The notes under the pieces: model-generated
Told to the model about the DNA's origin: nothing
The model's database searches: none
Seen by the model: only the letters and a program-made list of their open reading frames with translations
DNA from: Grimontia marina
GTDB taxonomy: Bacteria > Pseudomonadota > Gammaproteobacteria > Enterobacterales > Vibrionaceae
Length of the DNA: 64,000 bases
Assembly (NCBI RefSeq): GCF_900060185.1
Contig: NZ_FIZY01000023.1
Location: 1 to 64,000, forward strand
Direction: 5' to 3'
Shown: positions 56,309 to 64,000 of the stretch, in pieces
Numbering within the stretch: position 1 is the first letter of the stretch
How the letters are laid out: the number at the start of each line of letters is the position of its first letter
Translations under genes and position numbers: made by a program

Positions 56309-57304
56309 ATGAAATATTCTATTTCTGCTCTGATGTTGGCAATGACCATGGCTGGTCCTGCGCTGGCACACTCTACTGATACCCTGACAGTATACACTTA
56401 CGACTCTTTTGCCGCTGACTGGGGCCCGGGCCCAGCGGTTAAAAAAGCCTTCGAAGCAGAATGTCACTGCACCCTGAACCTTGTGGCTCTGGAAGATGGC
56501 GTAACCATCCTTAATCGCCTGCGTCTAGAGGGAAAAAACAGCAAAGCTGACGTCATTCTGGGCTTAGATACCAACCTAATGACTGAAGCAGAGAAGACCG
56601 GTCTGCTGGCCGCTCACAGTGTGGACACAAAGTCTGTCACTCTGCCTGACGGTTGGAACAACAACACATTCGTTCCATACGACTATGGCTACTTCGCTTT
56701 TGTTTATGACAAAACCAAGCTGGAAAATCCGCCAAAGAGCCTGAAAGAGCTGGTTGAGAAGCGTGATGACATCTCCGTTATCTATCAAGACCCACGTACA
56801 TCAACACCAGGCCAAGGCCTGATGCTGTGGATGAAATCCGTTTACGGCGATGATGTTGCGGGTGCCTGGCAGCAACTGGCAGAGAAAACAGTTACTGTGA
56901 CCAAAGGCTGGTCTGAAGCTTACAGCATGTTCCTGAATGGCGAATCAGACATGGTGCTGTCTTACACCACGTCTCCGGCTTATCACCTGATTGCGGAAGA
57001 AAACCCGAACTTCAGCAGTGCTAACTTTGAAGAAGGCCACTACATGCAGGTCGAGGTGGCAGCGAAAGTGAAGAGTTCGGAAAGGCAGGAACTGGCTGAT
57101 CAATTTATGCAGTTCATCCTGAGTGATGGCTTCCAAAATGCAGTACCAACGGGTCAGTGGATGTATCCGGTTACGGGGGTTGAACTGCCAAAAGGCTTCG
57201 ACACCCTTTCTGTGCCGTCGAAAAGTCTGCAATTCGCACCAGAAAAAGTATCCGACAACCGCCGCAACTGGATTCGTGAATGGCAATCGGCGCTGGTGAA
57301 ATAA
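56309..57304 (+). CDS. thiB: Thiamine/TPP ABC transporter periplasmic binding protein
   Basis: 331 aa. Signal peptide MKYSISALMLAMTMAGPALA, then VYTYDSFAADWGPGPAVKKAFE, typical of ThiB. The C-terminal WIREWQSALVK is also family-like. Collects thiamine, TMP and TPP in the periplasm. Translation is predicted to be off when TPP is bound to the riboswitch. Confidence 0.95.
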   Translation: MKYSISALMLAMTMAGPALAHSTDTLTVYTYDSFAADWGPGPAVKKAFEAECHCTLNLVALEDGVTILNRLRLEGKNSKADVILGLDTNLMTEAEKTGLLAAHSVDTKSVTLPDGWNNNTFVPYDYGYFAFVYDKTKLENPPKSLKELVEKRDDISVIYQDPRTSTPGQGLMLWMKSVYGDDVAGAWQQLAEKTVTVTKGWSEAYSMFLNGESDMVLSYTTSPAYHLIAEENPNFSSANFEEGHYMQVEVAAKVKSSERQELADQFMQFILSDGFQNAVPTGQWMYPVTGVELPKGFDTLSVPSKSLQFAPEKVSDNRRNWIREWQSALVK

Positions 57305-57308
57305 GTCC

Positions 57309-58910
57309 GTGCTAAACCCTTCCAGAACCTGGCCCGGCATATTGTCGGCGTCAGTCATCGCGGTGCTGATTAGCACCGCGTTGTTTTCTTTACTGACTCA
57401 GGCTCCAACGCTAGATATCGCCTCACTTTGGCACGATCCTTACCTCAAGCATGTCACCCTATTCAGCATTAAGCAGGCAGTCCTTTCCACGCTGTTGTCC
57501 GTCGGGTTAGCGATTCCTGTTGCCCATGCGCTCTCACGTCGGCAATTTCCCGGCAAGCGCTTATTACTGAAATTATTTTCCATGACGCTGGTCCTGCCTG
57601 TGCTGGTTGGCGTATTCGGTATTCTGGCGATTTACGGAAAAAGAGGATTGCTGTCAGATTGGCTTCCTTTGCTTGGTATGAACTGGGACGTCAACATTTA
57701 TGGCCTTTCTGGCATTTTGCTGGCACACGTATTCTTTAACCTGCCATTTTCCACTCAGCTTCTAGTACAGGCTCTAGAACGGGTTCCAGGTGATCAACAA
57801 AGACTTGCGCAACAACTCGGAATGCGCGGATGGCATCGCTTCCGCCTATTGGAATGGCCTTACCTTCGGCAGCAATTGCCACATGTGATTGGTTTGGTCT
57901 TTATGCTCTGCTTTACGAGCTTTGCCACTGTGATGGCACTGGGAGGCGGTCCAGGCGCAACAACGATTGAACTTGCTATCTATCAGGCTATCCGCTTTGA
58001 TTTTGATTTGCAGACAGGTGCGCTGCTGGCACTCTGGCAACTGCTGCTTTGTGGCCTTTTCCACCTCGCCATCCAGCGACTGACACGTCCGGTTTCCCAG
58101 CAAGGAAAGGACAGCGATATTGTGCTTCCACCAAGACTCGACAGCACTGCTGAGAAAATCTGGGACATCGCATGGATTGCCCTCGCGGTACTTTTTGTCA
58201 TCCCTCCCCTACTGATGGTAGCCCTGAGTGGTATCAACCCCAGCGCGCTGAATGTACTCACAAGCGCAGCGCTTTGGCAGGCAACAGCCAACTCCCTATC
58301 ATTGGCAGCAGGAGCTGCGGTTAGCGCTTTTGTACTTGGCAGTGCCATTGTGCTCACTAGCCGTTTTTGGCGCTTAAGCGGTTTAAGCAGGCGTGCAGAT
58401 GGTATAGAGATGACCGCTTCGTTGATATTGGTGGTGCCCAGCGTGGTCCTTAGTACGGGTCTATTTCTGATGCTGCGCGAGCACATCGATGTGTTCAGTT
58501 CACCTTATTGGCTCGTTCTTGCAGTCAATACATTGATGGCGTTGCCTTATGTGGTGAAAACGTTAAGCACACCTGCTTTCCAACTTTCGCAGCAATATCA
58601 GAACCTGTGCAGTAGCCTCGGCGTAAAAGGAATCAACCGCCTAAAGCTCATTGAATGGCGCGCGCTAAAGACGCCGATTGCCCGAGCTGTCGGTATCAGT
58701 TTTGTGCTTTCTACCGGCGATCTTGGTGCGATTGCTCTGGTCGGCAGTCAGGATTTTCAAACCCTGCCTTTGTACCTGTTCCACCTAATGGGGAGCTATC
58801 AAATGGATGCGGCTGCTGCGGCATCGCTAATTCTGTTTGCACTCAGCCTCGGCAGTTACGCCCTCATCGAAAAAGTTATTTCAGGAAAACGTTATGCTGC
58901 GCGTCAGTGA
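57309..58910 (+). CDS. thiP: Thiamine ABC transporter permease
   Basis: 533 aa from a GTG at 57309, 4 bases after thiB. Twelve-helix fused permease, with two repeats of the permease motif: LLEWPYLRQQLPHVIGLVFML and LIEWRALKTPIARAVGISFVL (EAA loops). Forms the channel with ThiQ. Confidence 0.95.
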   Translation: MLNPSRTWPGILSASVIAVLISTALFSLLTQAPTLDIASLWHDPYLKHVTLFSIKQAVLSTLLSVGLAIPVAHALSRRQFPGKRLLLKLFSMTLVLPVLVGVFGILAIYGKRGLLSDWLPLLGMNWDVNIYGLSGILLAHVFFNLPFSTQLLVQALERVPGDQQRLAQQLGMRGWHRFRLLEWPYLRQQLPHVIGLVFMLCFTSFATVMALGGGPGATTIELAIYQAIRFDFDLQTGALLALWQLLLCGLFHLAIQRLTRPVSQQGKDSDIVLPPRLDSTAEKIWDIAWIALAVLFVIPPLLMVALSGINPSALNVLTSAALWQATANSLSLAAGAAVSAFVLGSAIVLTSRFWRLSGLSRRADGIEMTASLILVVPSVVLSTGLFLMLREHIDVFSSPYWLVLAVNTLMALPYVVKTLSTPAFQLSQQYQNLCSSLGVKGINRLKLIEWRALKTPIARAVGISFVLSTGDLGAIALVGSQDFQTLPLYLFHLMGSYQMDAAAAASLILFALSLGSYALIEKVISGKRYAARQ

Positions 58911-59583
58911 CCTCAATTATCAATACCAGTCTGAAACGCTAAGTTTCTCTTTTGAAGCAGCGCCTGGCAGCATCACCGCCATTTTAGGTCCCAGTGGTGC
59001 AGGAAAAAGTACTCTGCTCTCTTTACTGTGTGGGCTTTTGCCGCCTCAAGAAGGCTCGGTGAGCTTTAATGATGACAACTTCACACAAATGCCATCACAT
59101 GAACGCCCACTCTCTATTCTTTTCCAGGAACACAATTTGTTCAGTCACCTGAGTGCATTTGACAATATTGCGCTGGGTATCAGTCCTAAACTCTCTCTGA
59201 GTAAGAAAGAAAAAGCTCACATTGAAGATGCGGCAGAAAAAGTTGGGCTGCAAGGTTATCTCAACCGCCAGCCGGGAGAGCTATCAGGAGGTCAGAAACA
59301 GCGTGTTGCCTTGGCGCGATGTCTGGTTCGCAATAGACCAATATTGCTTCTCGACGAGCCATTCTCTTCTTTAGATCCTGCTTTACGCCGCGACATGCTT
59401 ATAGAGGTTCAACAACTTGCGCGTTTTCAGGGTACAACGATTCTGATGGTGACCCACCATCCTGAAGATGCCATCGCTATTGCTGATAAGGTGTTGTTTA
59501 TTGATGGTGGAAAGGTCGTTTATCACGCTGAAATTAGCGAACTTAGCGCACCAAGTGAAGCAATAATGCCTTATTTTTCATAA
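58894..59583 (+). CDS. thiQ: Thiamine ABC transporter ATPase
   Basis: 229 aa from the ATG at 58894, chosen over an in-frame ATG at 58837 within thiP because it starts MLRVSDLNYQYQ as in homologues. Walker A GPSGAGKST (32-40), signature LSGGQKQRVAL (from 130), Walker B ILLLDEPFSS (150-158), H-loop THHPED. Overlaps thiP by 17 bases; last gene of the operon. Confidence 0.95.
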   Translation: MLRVSDLNYQYQSETLSFSFEAAPGSITAILGPSGAGKSTLLSLLCGLLPPQEGSVSFNDDNFTQMPSHERPLSILFQEHNLFSHLSAFDNIALGISPKLSLSKKEKAHIEDAAEKVGLQGYLNRQPGELSGGQKQRVALARCLVRNRPILLLDEPFSSLDPALRRDMLIEVQQLARFQGTTILMVTHHPEDAIAIADKVLFIDGGKVVYHAEISELSAPSEAIMPYFS

Positions 59584-59676
59584 GATTAAATGATGCTTAG
59601 TGGTGAAATATTGCGCATCAACTAACCGCATCTATACTTATTTTTAAGACACTTAACACATAAGAGAGATGCGATT

Positions 59677-60678
59677 GTGACTGTTACCAGTATCGATGTG
59701 CTGGACTCGGTGGTCGATATTACAGCCCAGACTGAGTCCGATACCATTTCCGAAAGCCTTATTACAACGGTCTTACAGCTAACACCGGCTAATCAGGTAT
59801 TGGTGTTGGATTACAATTCAGAAGCCACCCCAGAGTTTATGGTTGTCGCATGTTCGGACATCTTTCTTTACGAAGATGAGCGGGATGCTATTGAGCGCGT
59901 AATCAAAAACTGCGTGCTGATTGGTGAGAATATCGTTGAATACAGTAATGATGATAATCAAGCCTTACTGGCAGTTCCTGTTCGATGTGGAGAAAAAGGG
60001 GAAATTGAAGCCGTTGTATTCTGCAAAGCAGATGAACTGAAAGGCGATGAAGTCCAACTTATCGAAGGGCTAACAAAAATCTATGAGAACTACCAAAAGA
60101 TCATTTCAGCCAGCGAGAGAGATGGGCTTACTGGACTATACAATCGCAAAGTACTCACCTCAAAAATAGACCTTTTGCTTGACCGTTTTCTGATTCAGGG
60201 GGACACAATTCTCGACTGCCCTTCCAGCACTCATTGGGTCTGCCTTTTTGATGTTGATCAGCTTAAAATCATTAATGACTCTCTTGGCCATGTCTACGGC
60301 GATGAGATATTGTTACTTATCACAGCAATAATGAAACAAGTCTTCAGCGAAGATGACATCTTGTTCCGCTATGGGGGTGATGAGTTCGTTGTGATTATGC
60401 ATCCGCAATCTCGGGAAGAGATGGAAAGTACCGTCAGACGCTTTATGCAAGCGGTTCACGAGCGGGATTACGGGCAGGCAAAAGATGTTGCTATTTCTCT
60501 AGGCGCTGCCGCCATCAGCGAAGATGAGATGAACGCAATCACAGTGATTGGTTATGCTGACCAAGCACTCTACAAAGCCAAACAAAATGGCCGTAGTCAA
60601 CTCGCCTTCTATGAAGACTTAATTGCTAGTGGCGAACTCCAATCGTTTGTGCCCGAAGACGATGTCGAAATGTTCTAA
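59677..60678 (+). CDS. GAF-like/GGDEF diguanylate cyclase
   Basis: 333 aa from a GTG start, GAGAG upstream. N-terminal half 15-150 is a GAF-like ligand domain (ANQVLVLDYNSEATPEFMVV ... NQALLAVPVRCGEKGEIEAV). GGDEF domain from about 155: RDGLTGLYNRKVLTSKI, FDVDQLKIINDSLGHVYGDE, active-site RYGGDEFVVIM. Fully canonical, so likely active. No membrane helices. Confidence 0.92.
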   Translation: MTVTSIDVLDSVVDITAQTESDTISESLITTVLQLTPANQVLVLDYNSEATPEFMVVACSDIFLYEDERDAIERVIKNCVLIGENIVEYSNDDNQALLAVPVRCGEKGEIEAVVFCKADELKGDEVQLIEGLTKIYENYQKIISASERDGLTGLYNRKVLTSKIDLLLDRFLIQGDTILDCPSSTHWVCLFDVDQLKIINDSLGHVYGDEILLLITAIMKQVFSEDDILFRYGGDEFVVIMHPQSREEMESTVRRFMQAVHERDYGQAKDVAISLGAAAISEDEMNAITVIGYADQALYKAKQNGRSQLAFYEDLIASGELQSFVPEDDVEMF

Positions 60679-60695
60679 CTATCACTCAGCCTAAT

Positions 60696-60720
60696 AAGCC
60701 GCCACACAACGCGGCTTTTT
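60696..60720 (+). terminator. Terminator of the GAF-GGDEF gene
   Basis: AAGCCGC (60696-60702) pairs with GCGGCTT (60711-60717), then TTTTG. Confidence 0.88.
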
Positions 60721-60855
60721 GTTTTGGGATGTACGTTACACTTTTACATCACATTAACGATTGACAGAAAACCGATTAATCATTTCCCTCAGCACAATGG
60801 GTTGAGTATAATCAAGTCAGATAATCTAGACAGATTGATTTACCCGAGTTTATTT

Positions 60856-62295
60856 ATGCCCAGTATTCGCCGGCTCTTTGCTCTTGCGCTGACGTCAGTA
60901 CTCTTTTTGTTTTCATCCTTCTCCTTTGCAGAAACCAAGAAGCTAGTCATTACGGGCTCCTCAACGTGGCAACCTTTTTCTTTTATCAACCGCTTTGGTG
61001 AGCCCGATGGCGTCATGGTCGACTTTTGGCGGCTTTATGGTGTCGCCAACAATGTTGATTTCTCGTTTGAGCTCAAACCATGGAGTGAATCTCTCGCTTT
61101 TGCCCGTAATACTCCAAACGTAATACATGGCGGGCTTGGGTATACTGGTGATCGTGCCAAGTCACTCGCCTTCTCCCGGGAACTGCCACTTAATCATTAC
61201 AACGTTAGTCTGTTCGTTCAAAAAGATCTGCCTTTTGACCACATCCACGCACTAGACTCGGCAATTGTGGGAACGGTGAAAGACAGCACTAAACACGCTT
61301 TTTTAACGTCGCGTATTCCTGAGAAAAACATTCGCCTTTTCCCTACCTTCGGCTCTCTAAATGATGCAGCCTACCGGGGAGAAGTCGATGTATTTATTGA
61401 TGATTTAAGCACGGCGCTTTATGACATGCGTCACACTGGCAACAGTGGTCAATTCACGTCGCGGCAAAAGCTCTACTCCTTCCCCATGCACTTTGCGGTT
61501 AACAAAGAGTCCAAAGCTATTATTGCGGATGTGGAAAGGGGACTAACCCGAATATCTCAGGAAGATATCAATGCCATCTATGAGAAATGGCTACCTCAAA
61601 ATAAGCTACACCTGTCATTGCCATGGTTGAATAAAACGGCTCAATATCTGATTTTTATTTCCTCATTGGTATTGCTGACAGTCGGATTGTTTCTCTACCA
61701 TCGTTTGCTGAAATATCGCACTACAGAGCTAAAGAATGCGGTCAAAGCACTAAAAGATTCAAAACAAAAACTCGAGACAGCGACCCAAAACGACCCGCTT
61801 ACGGGCACTAAAACACGTCATCAGTTTTTCGCGGCATTGAGTGATAAGCGCTTCTCACCGTCGCCTTATGTGGTAGCGGTACTGGATATTGATCACCTTA
61901 AGGAAGTCAACGAGAGCTACGGGCAGGATGTGGGCGACATAGCTATCAAACACCTTGCTACACAACTTAGATTACAGTTGCCTAGTCAAACGCTGTGCGC
62001 ACGCCTTGGTGGCGGTGAGTTTGCAGTTTTATTTGATTTAAGTGATACCAGCCAGGCACAACGTAAGTTACAGCAGCTCCAAAAGACCCTACAGCTCAGC
62101 CTTCTCTACATCGACCAACAAGTCGTGCCGGTCAAGTTCAGCTCAGGCATCGCAGGCTATCCCTATGATGGTGAAAGTGGCGAGAAGTTGGTTCGTATCG
62201 CCTCAACCCGTATGCGCGCCAATAAAAAGTCACAAAGTAACTTTACGGCTGGCGACAATGACGACGATTTGCTTGCTGAGCATCGCTGGGCATAG
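60856..62295 (+). CDS. Periplasmic binding-protein sensor with degenerate GGDEF
   Basis: 479 aa from the ATG at 60856; 44 upstream codons are in frame but cover the preceding terminator region. Signal peptide LFALALTSVLFLFSSFSFA, binding-protein sensor (LVITGSSTWQPFSFINRFGE, PDGVMVDFWRLYG), one membrane helix (AQYLIFISSLVLLTVGLFLYH), then a GGDEF domain. Key residues deviate: GGGEF instead of GGDEF, YGQ for YGH, and DPLTGTKTRHQF for DxLTGLxNRR. It is probably not an active cyclase and may act as a receptor. Paralogue of the 32322 gene in layout. Confidence 0.88.
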   Translation: MPSIRRLFALALTSVLFLFSSFSFAETKKLVITGSSTWQPFSFINRFGEPDGVMVDFWRLYGVANNVDFSFELKPWSESLAFARNTPNVIHGGLGYTGDRAKSLAFSRELPLNHYNVSLFVQKDLPFDHIHALDSAIVGTVKDSTKHAFLTSRIPEKNIRLFPTFGSLNDAAYRGEVDVFIDDLSTALYDMRHTGNSGQFTSRQKLYSFPMHFAVNKESKAIIADVERGLTRISQEDINAIYEKWLPQNKLHLSLPWLNKTAQYLIFISSLVLLTVGLFLYHRLLKYRTTELKNAVKALKDSKQKLETATQNDPLTGTKTRHQFFAALSDKRFSPSPYVVAVLDIDHLKEVNESYGQDVGDIAIKHLATQLRLQLPSQTLCARLGGGEFAVLFDLSDTSQAQRKLQQLQKTLQLSLLYIDQQVVPVKFSSGIAGYPYDGESGEKLVRIASTRMRANKKSQSNFTAGDNDDDLLAEHRWA

Positions 62296-62314
62296 TGTCA
62301 CGAGGTATAAAAAC

Positions 62315-62340
62315 AAAGGCTGCCAAATGGCAGCCTTTTT
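62315..62340. terminator. Bidirectional terminator
   Basis: AAAGGCTGCCA (62315-62325) pairs with TGGCAGCCTTT (62328-62338) plus T-run, between the GGDEF gene and the convergent PhoH gene. Confidence 0.88.
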
Positions 62341-62354
62341 CAATTCGGTTCCGG

Positions 62355-63728
62355 TTAGAGGTTTTCTTCAGCAAACTCTGCGAGACGGCTGCGCACCACA
62401 CCATTGAGGTAAACACAGGCACTGCCTTCAAAGTTCTTAAATCTTTCTACAATGTACGTCAACCCCGATGTCACAGGGGTTAGATATGGACTGTCAATTT
62501 GCGCCAAGTTACCCGAGCAAACGATTTTCGTGCCTTCACCGCAACGGGTGATGATTGTCTTCAACTGTGATGCAGTAAGGTTTTGACACTCATCCAGGAT
62601 CACAAAGGCATTCTGGATAGAGCGGCCACGCATAAAGTTGATGGATTTAAACTGGATATTGGCCTTATCCATGATGTAACGCATCGAACCATCTGCACAC
62701 TCGTCGTTTTTGTGCAGCGCTTCCAACGTATCGGTCACTGCACCTAACCAGGGCAGCATTTTCTCTTCTTCGGTGCCAGGAAGGAAACCGATAGACTCAG
62801 CAATTTCCGGCGTGTTTCGGGTCACGATGATCTTGTCATACATGCCCTTTTCGACCACCTGCTCAAGAGCAGCTGCCATGGCCAGGATGGTTTTACCACA
62901 ACCCGCAGGGCCAGTCAGGATCACCAGATCCACATTCGGGTCGAGCAATGCATCCATTGCCATTCCCTGATAGATATTTTTTGGGCGCACTCCCCAGGCT
63001 TCGCGGTGCATCAAACGTTCACGGCTGATGTCCTTAACGGTCATTTCCGTTTCGGTTAACCCCACCACACGTCCGGCAAAATCGTCACCTTCATCCAGCA
63101 GGTACTGGTTCACGAAGGTGGTATCGGCGAGTTCACGCGGCAAAGTGTGTAAGGTGGTGCGGCCGCTGTTTTCCGTTTCCACTTGACCGACTTTGTCCCA
63201 GAAGCCGCCTTCAAAGACCTGAAAGCCTTTGGTCAGCAAGCTGACATCATCAATCAATTGATCGGTACGATAATCTTCAACAAACAGCACGCCAGCCCCT
63301 TTCGCTCGCAGGCGCATGTTAATGTCTTTGGTCACCAGTACCACCGTTCGTGGCGAGCGTTTAGCCTGCAGGTGCAGCACCGCATTGAGGATACGGTTGT
63401 CTCCCGCTTTGTCGGCAAACGCCTGAACGGTTTCCTTAATTTCGTAGTCTGCAAAAATGGAGACGGTCCCGGTGCTGCCTTCTTTACCGACAATAATGCC
63501 TTCGGCAATCTGGTCTGGGGTCGCGTCTTTAAAAATATCTTCGAGAGCTCGAATCGCGACACGTGCGTCACGGGAAACGTCCCGCTTGCTATCTTTGATC
63601 CGGTCGAGTTCTTCGAGGACGGTCATGGGAATGATCACGTCATGTTCTTGAAAGGAATAGATGGCGAAAGGTTCATGAAGCAGGATGTTGGTATCCAGCA
63701 CAAAGAATTTCCGATCGGCATCGCCCAT
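62355..63728 (-). CDS. PIN-PhoH family ATPase/nuclease
   Basis: 457 aa from the ATG at 63728, with AAGGAGG 5 bases upstream; the longer in-frame ATG at 63827 lacks support. N-terminal PIN domain (1-155: FFVLDTNILLHEPFAI, VIIPMTVLEELDRIK, LVTKDINMRLRAKG), with acids Asp12, Glu39/40 and Asp near 135. C-terminal PhoH P-loop ATPase with Walker A GPAGCGKT (273-280) and Walker B FVILDECQNLT. Such PhoH2-like proteins are RNA helicase/ribonucleases. Not part of a toxin-antitoxin operon here. Confidence 0.92.
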   Translation of the reverse strand: MGDADRKFFVLDTNILLHEPFAIYSFQEHDVIIPMTVLEELDRIKDSKRDVSRDARVAIRALEDIFKDATPDQIAEGIIVGKEGSTGTVSIFADYEIKETVQAFADKAGDNRILNAVLHLQAKRSPRTVVLVTKDINMRLRAKGAGVLFVEDYRTDQLIDDVSLLTKGFQVFEGGFWDKVGQVETENSGRTTLHTLPRELADTTFVNQYLLDEGDDFAGRVVGLTETEMTVKDISRERLMHREAWGVRPKNIYQGMAMDALLDPNVDLVILTGPAGCGKTILAMAAALEQVVEKGMYDKIIVTRNTPEIAESIGFLPGTEEEKMLPWLGAVTDTLEALHKNDECADGSMRYIMDKANIQFKSINFMRGRSIQNAFVILDECQNLTASQLKTIITRCGEGTKIVCSGNLAQIDSPYLTPVTSGLTYIVERFKNFEGSACVYLNGVVRSRLAEFAEENL

Positions 63729-64000
63729 AGGCACCTCCTTGGTTGCATAGGCTTGTGGGAGCCCCACGAGTTTCCCCTGATCCCGCAAGCAAACCGCGTG
63801 CCACGGTAATCGGGTAAATACAGCCACTACGCTAAAAAAGTCTGTGTCTGCATAATCTTAATCGTAAGACATATTTCAGTGTTTACCCGTCGACTACCCC
63901 ACATTTTCACGAATTTGTTACTTGTTTGTTACGACCGCCAAATTTCCAACATTCGCCGTGACCCTGCTCACAAGTTCGAGTACCATTGGCAACCTTTTTC

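Noticed and set aside
63729-64000. Gene upstream of PhoH
   Set aside because: The last 270 bases show only the promoter side of the PhoH gene; no supportable coding region begins before the window ends.

Overview
The window looks like a chromosome segment of a Vibrionaceae-type gammaproteobacterium. The right two thirds carry a housekeeping block in the order ilvH, ilvI, long-chain acyl-CoA synthetase, leuO, an MJ1255/VC2487-type glycosyltransferase, ..., leuABCD. From memory this resembles the order around VC2482-VC2493 in Vibrio cholerae. The style is otherwise typical of the family: a CspA-like cold-shock protein, pyruvate kinase I, a TPP-riboswitch thiBPQ operon and several GGDEF proteins. 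I cannot name the genus; Grimontia or Enterovibrio would fit as well as Vibrio.

Positions 1-9120 are a mobile, visibly A/T-richer accessory region. It contains a P4/phage-satellite-like module transcribed leftwards: tyrosine integrase, an unknown 275-aa protein, an AlpA-type regulator and a VapE-type primase/helicase. The right end is a truncated tRNA(CAT)-like attachment sequence at 8342-8389. Its cargo is one very large gene (639-4157) encoding a SERAC1-like alpha/beta hydrolase joined to a long helical-repeat region and a C-terminal PIN-like domain. I regard this as the best candidate for an undescribed (probably defence) system here. An IS630 transposase (left edge) and an IS3 orfA remnant (8622-9008) sit at the borders.

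Positions 9480-13550 are a scrapyard of secretion-related genes. They include a broken ORF overlapping a Tai4-like T6SS immunity gene, a CesT-type chaperone plus a putative type III effector, two palindromic MITE-like elements, a possible DUF1851 remnant and a C-terminally altered DJ-1/PfpI gene. Positions 14233-31119 are accessory metabolism and surface genes: a TAXI-type binding protein with two membrane partners, a LuxR-hydrolase fusion, a MerR-controlled sterol-desaturase-like enzyme, a lipoprotein hydrolase, GH30, DnaQ-like exonuclease, VOC proteins and a GMC oxidoreductase with its Tat-exported subunit.

Positions 31432-33800 hold two tail-to-tail diguanylate cyclase genes. From 34404 on the genes are mostly core: pykF, ilvIH, acyl-CoA synthetase, leuO, glycosyltransferase, PAP2 phosphatase, a TetR-HlyD-RND efflux operon, leuL-leuABCD under transcription attenuation, two periplasmic proteins, the TPP-controlled thiBPQ operon, two more GGDEF proteins and a PIN-PhoH ATPase. 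Branched-chain amino acid synthesis (ilvIH, leuABCD, leuO) and c-di-GMP signalling (four GGDEF proteins, two of them periplasmic-binding-protein sensors) are the main functional themes.
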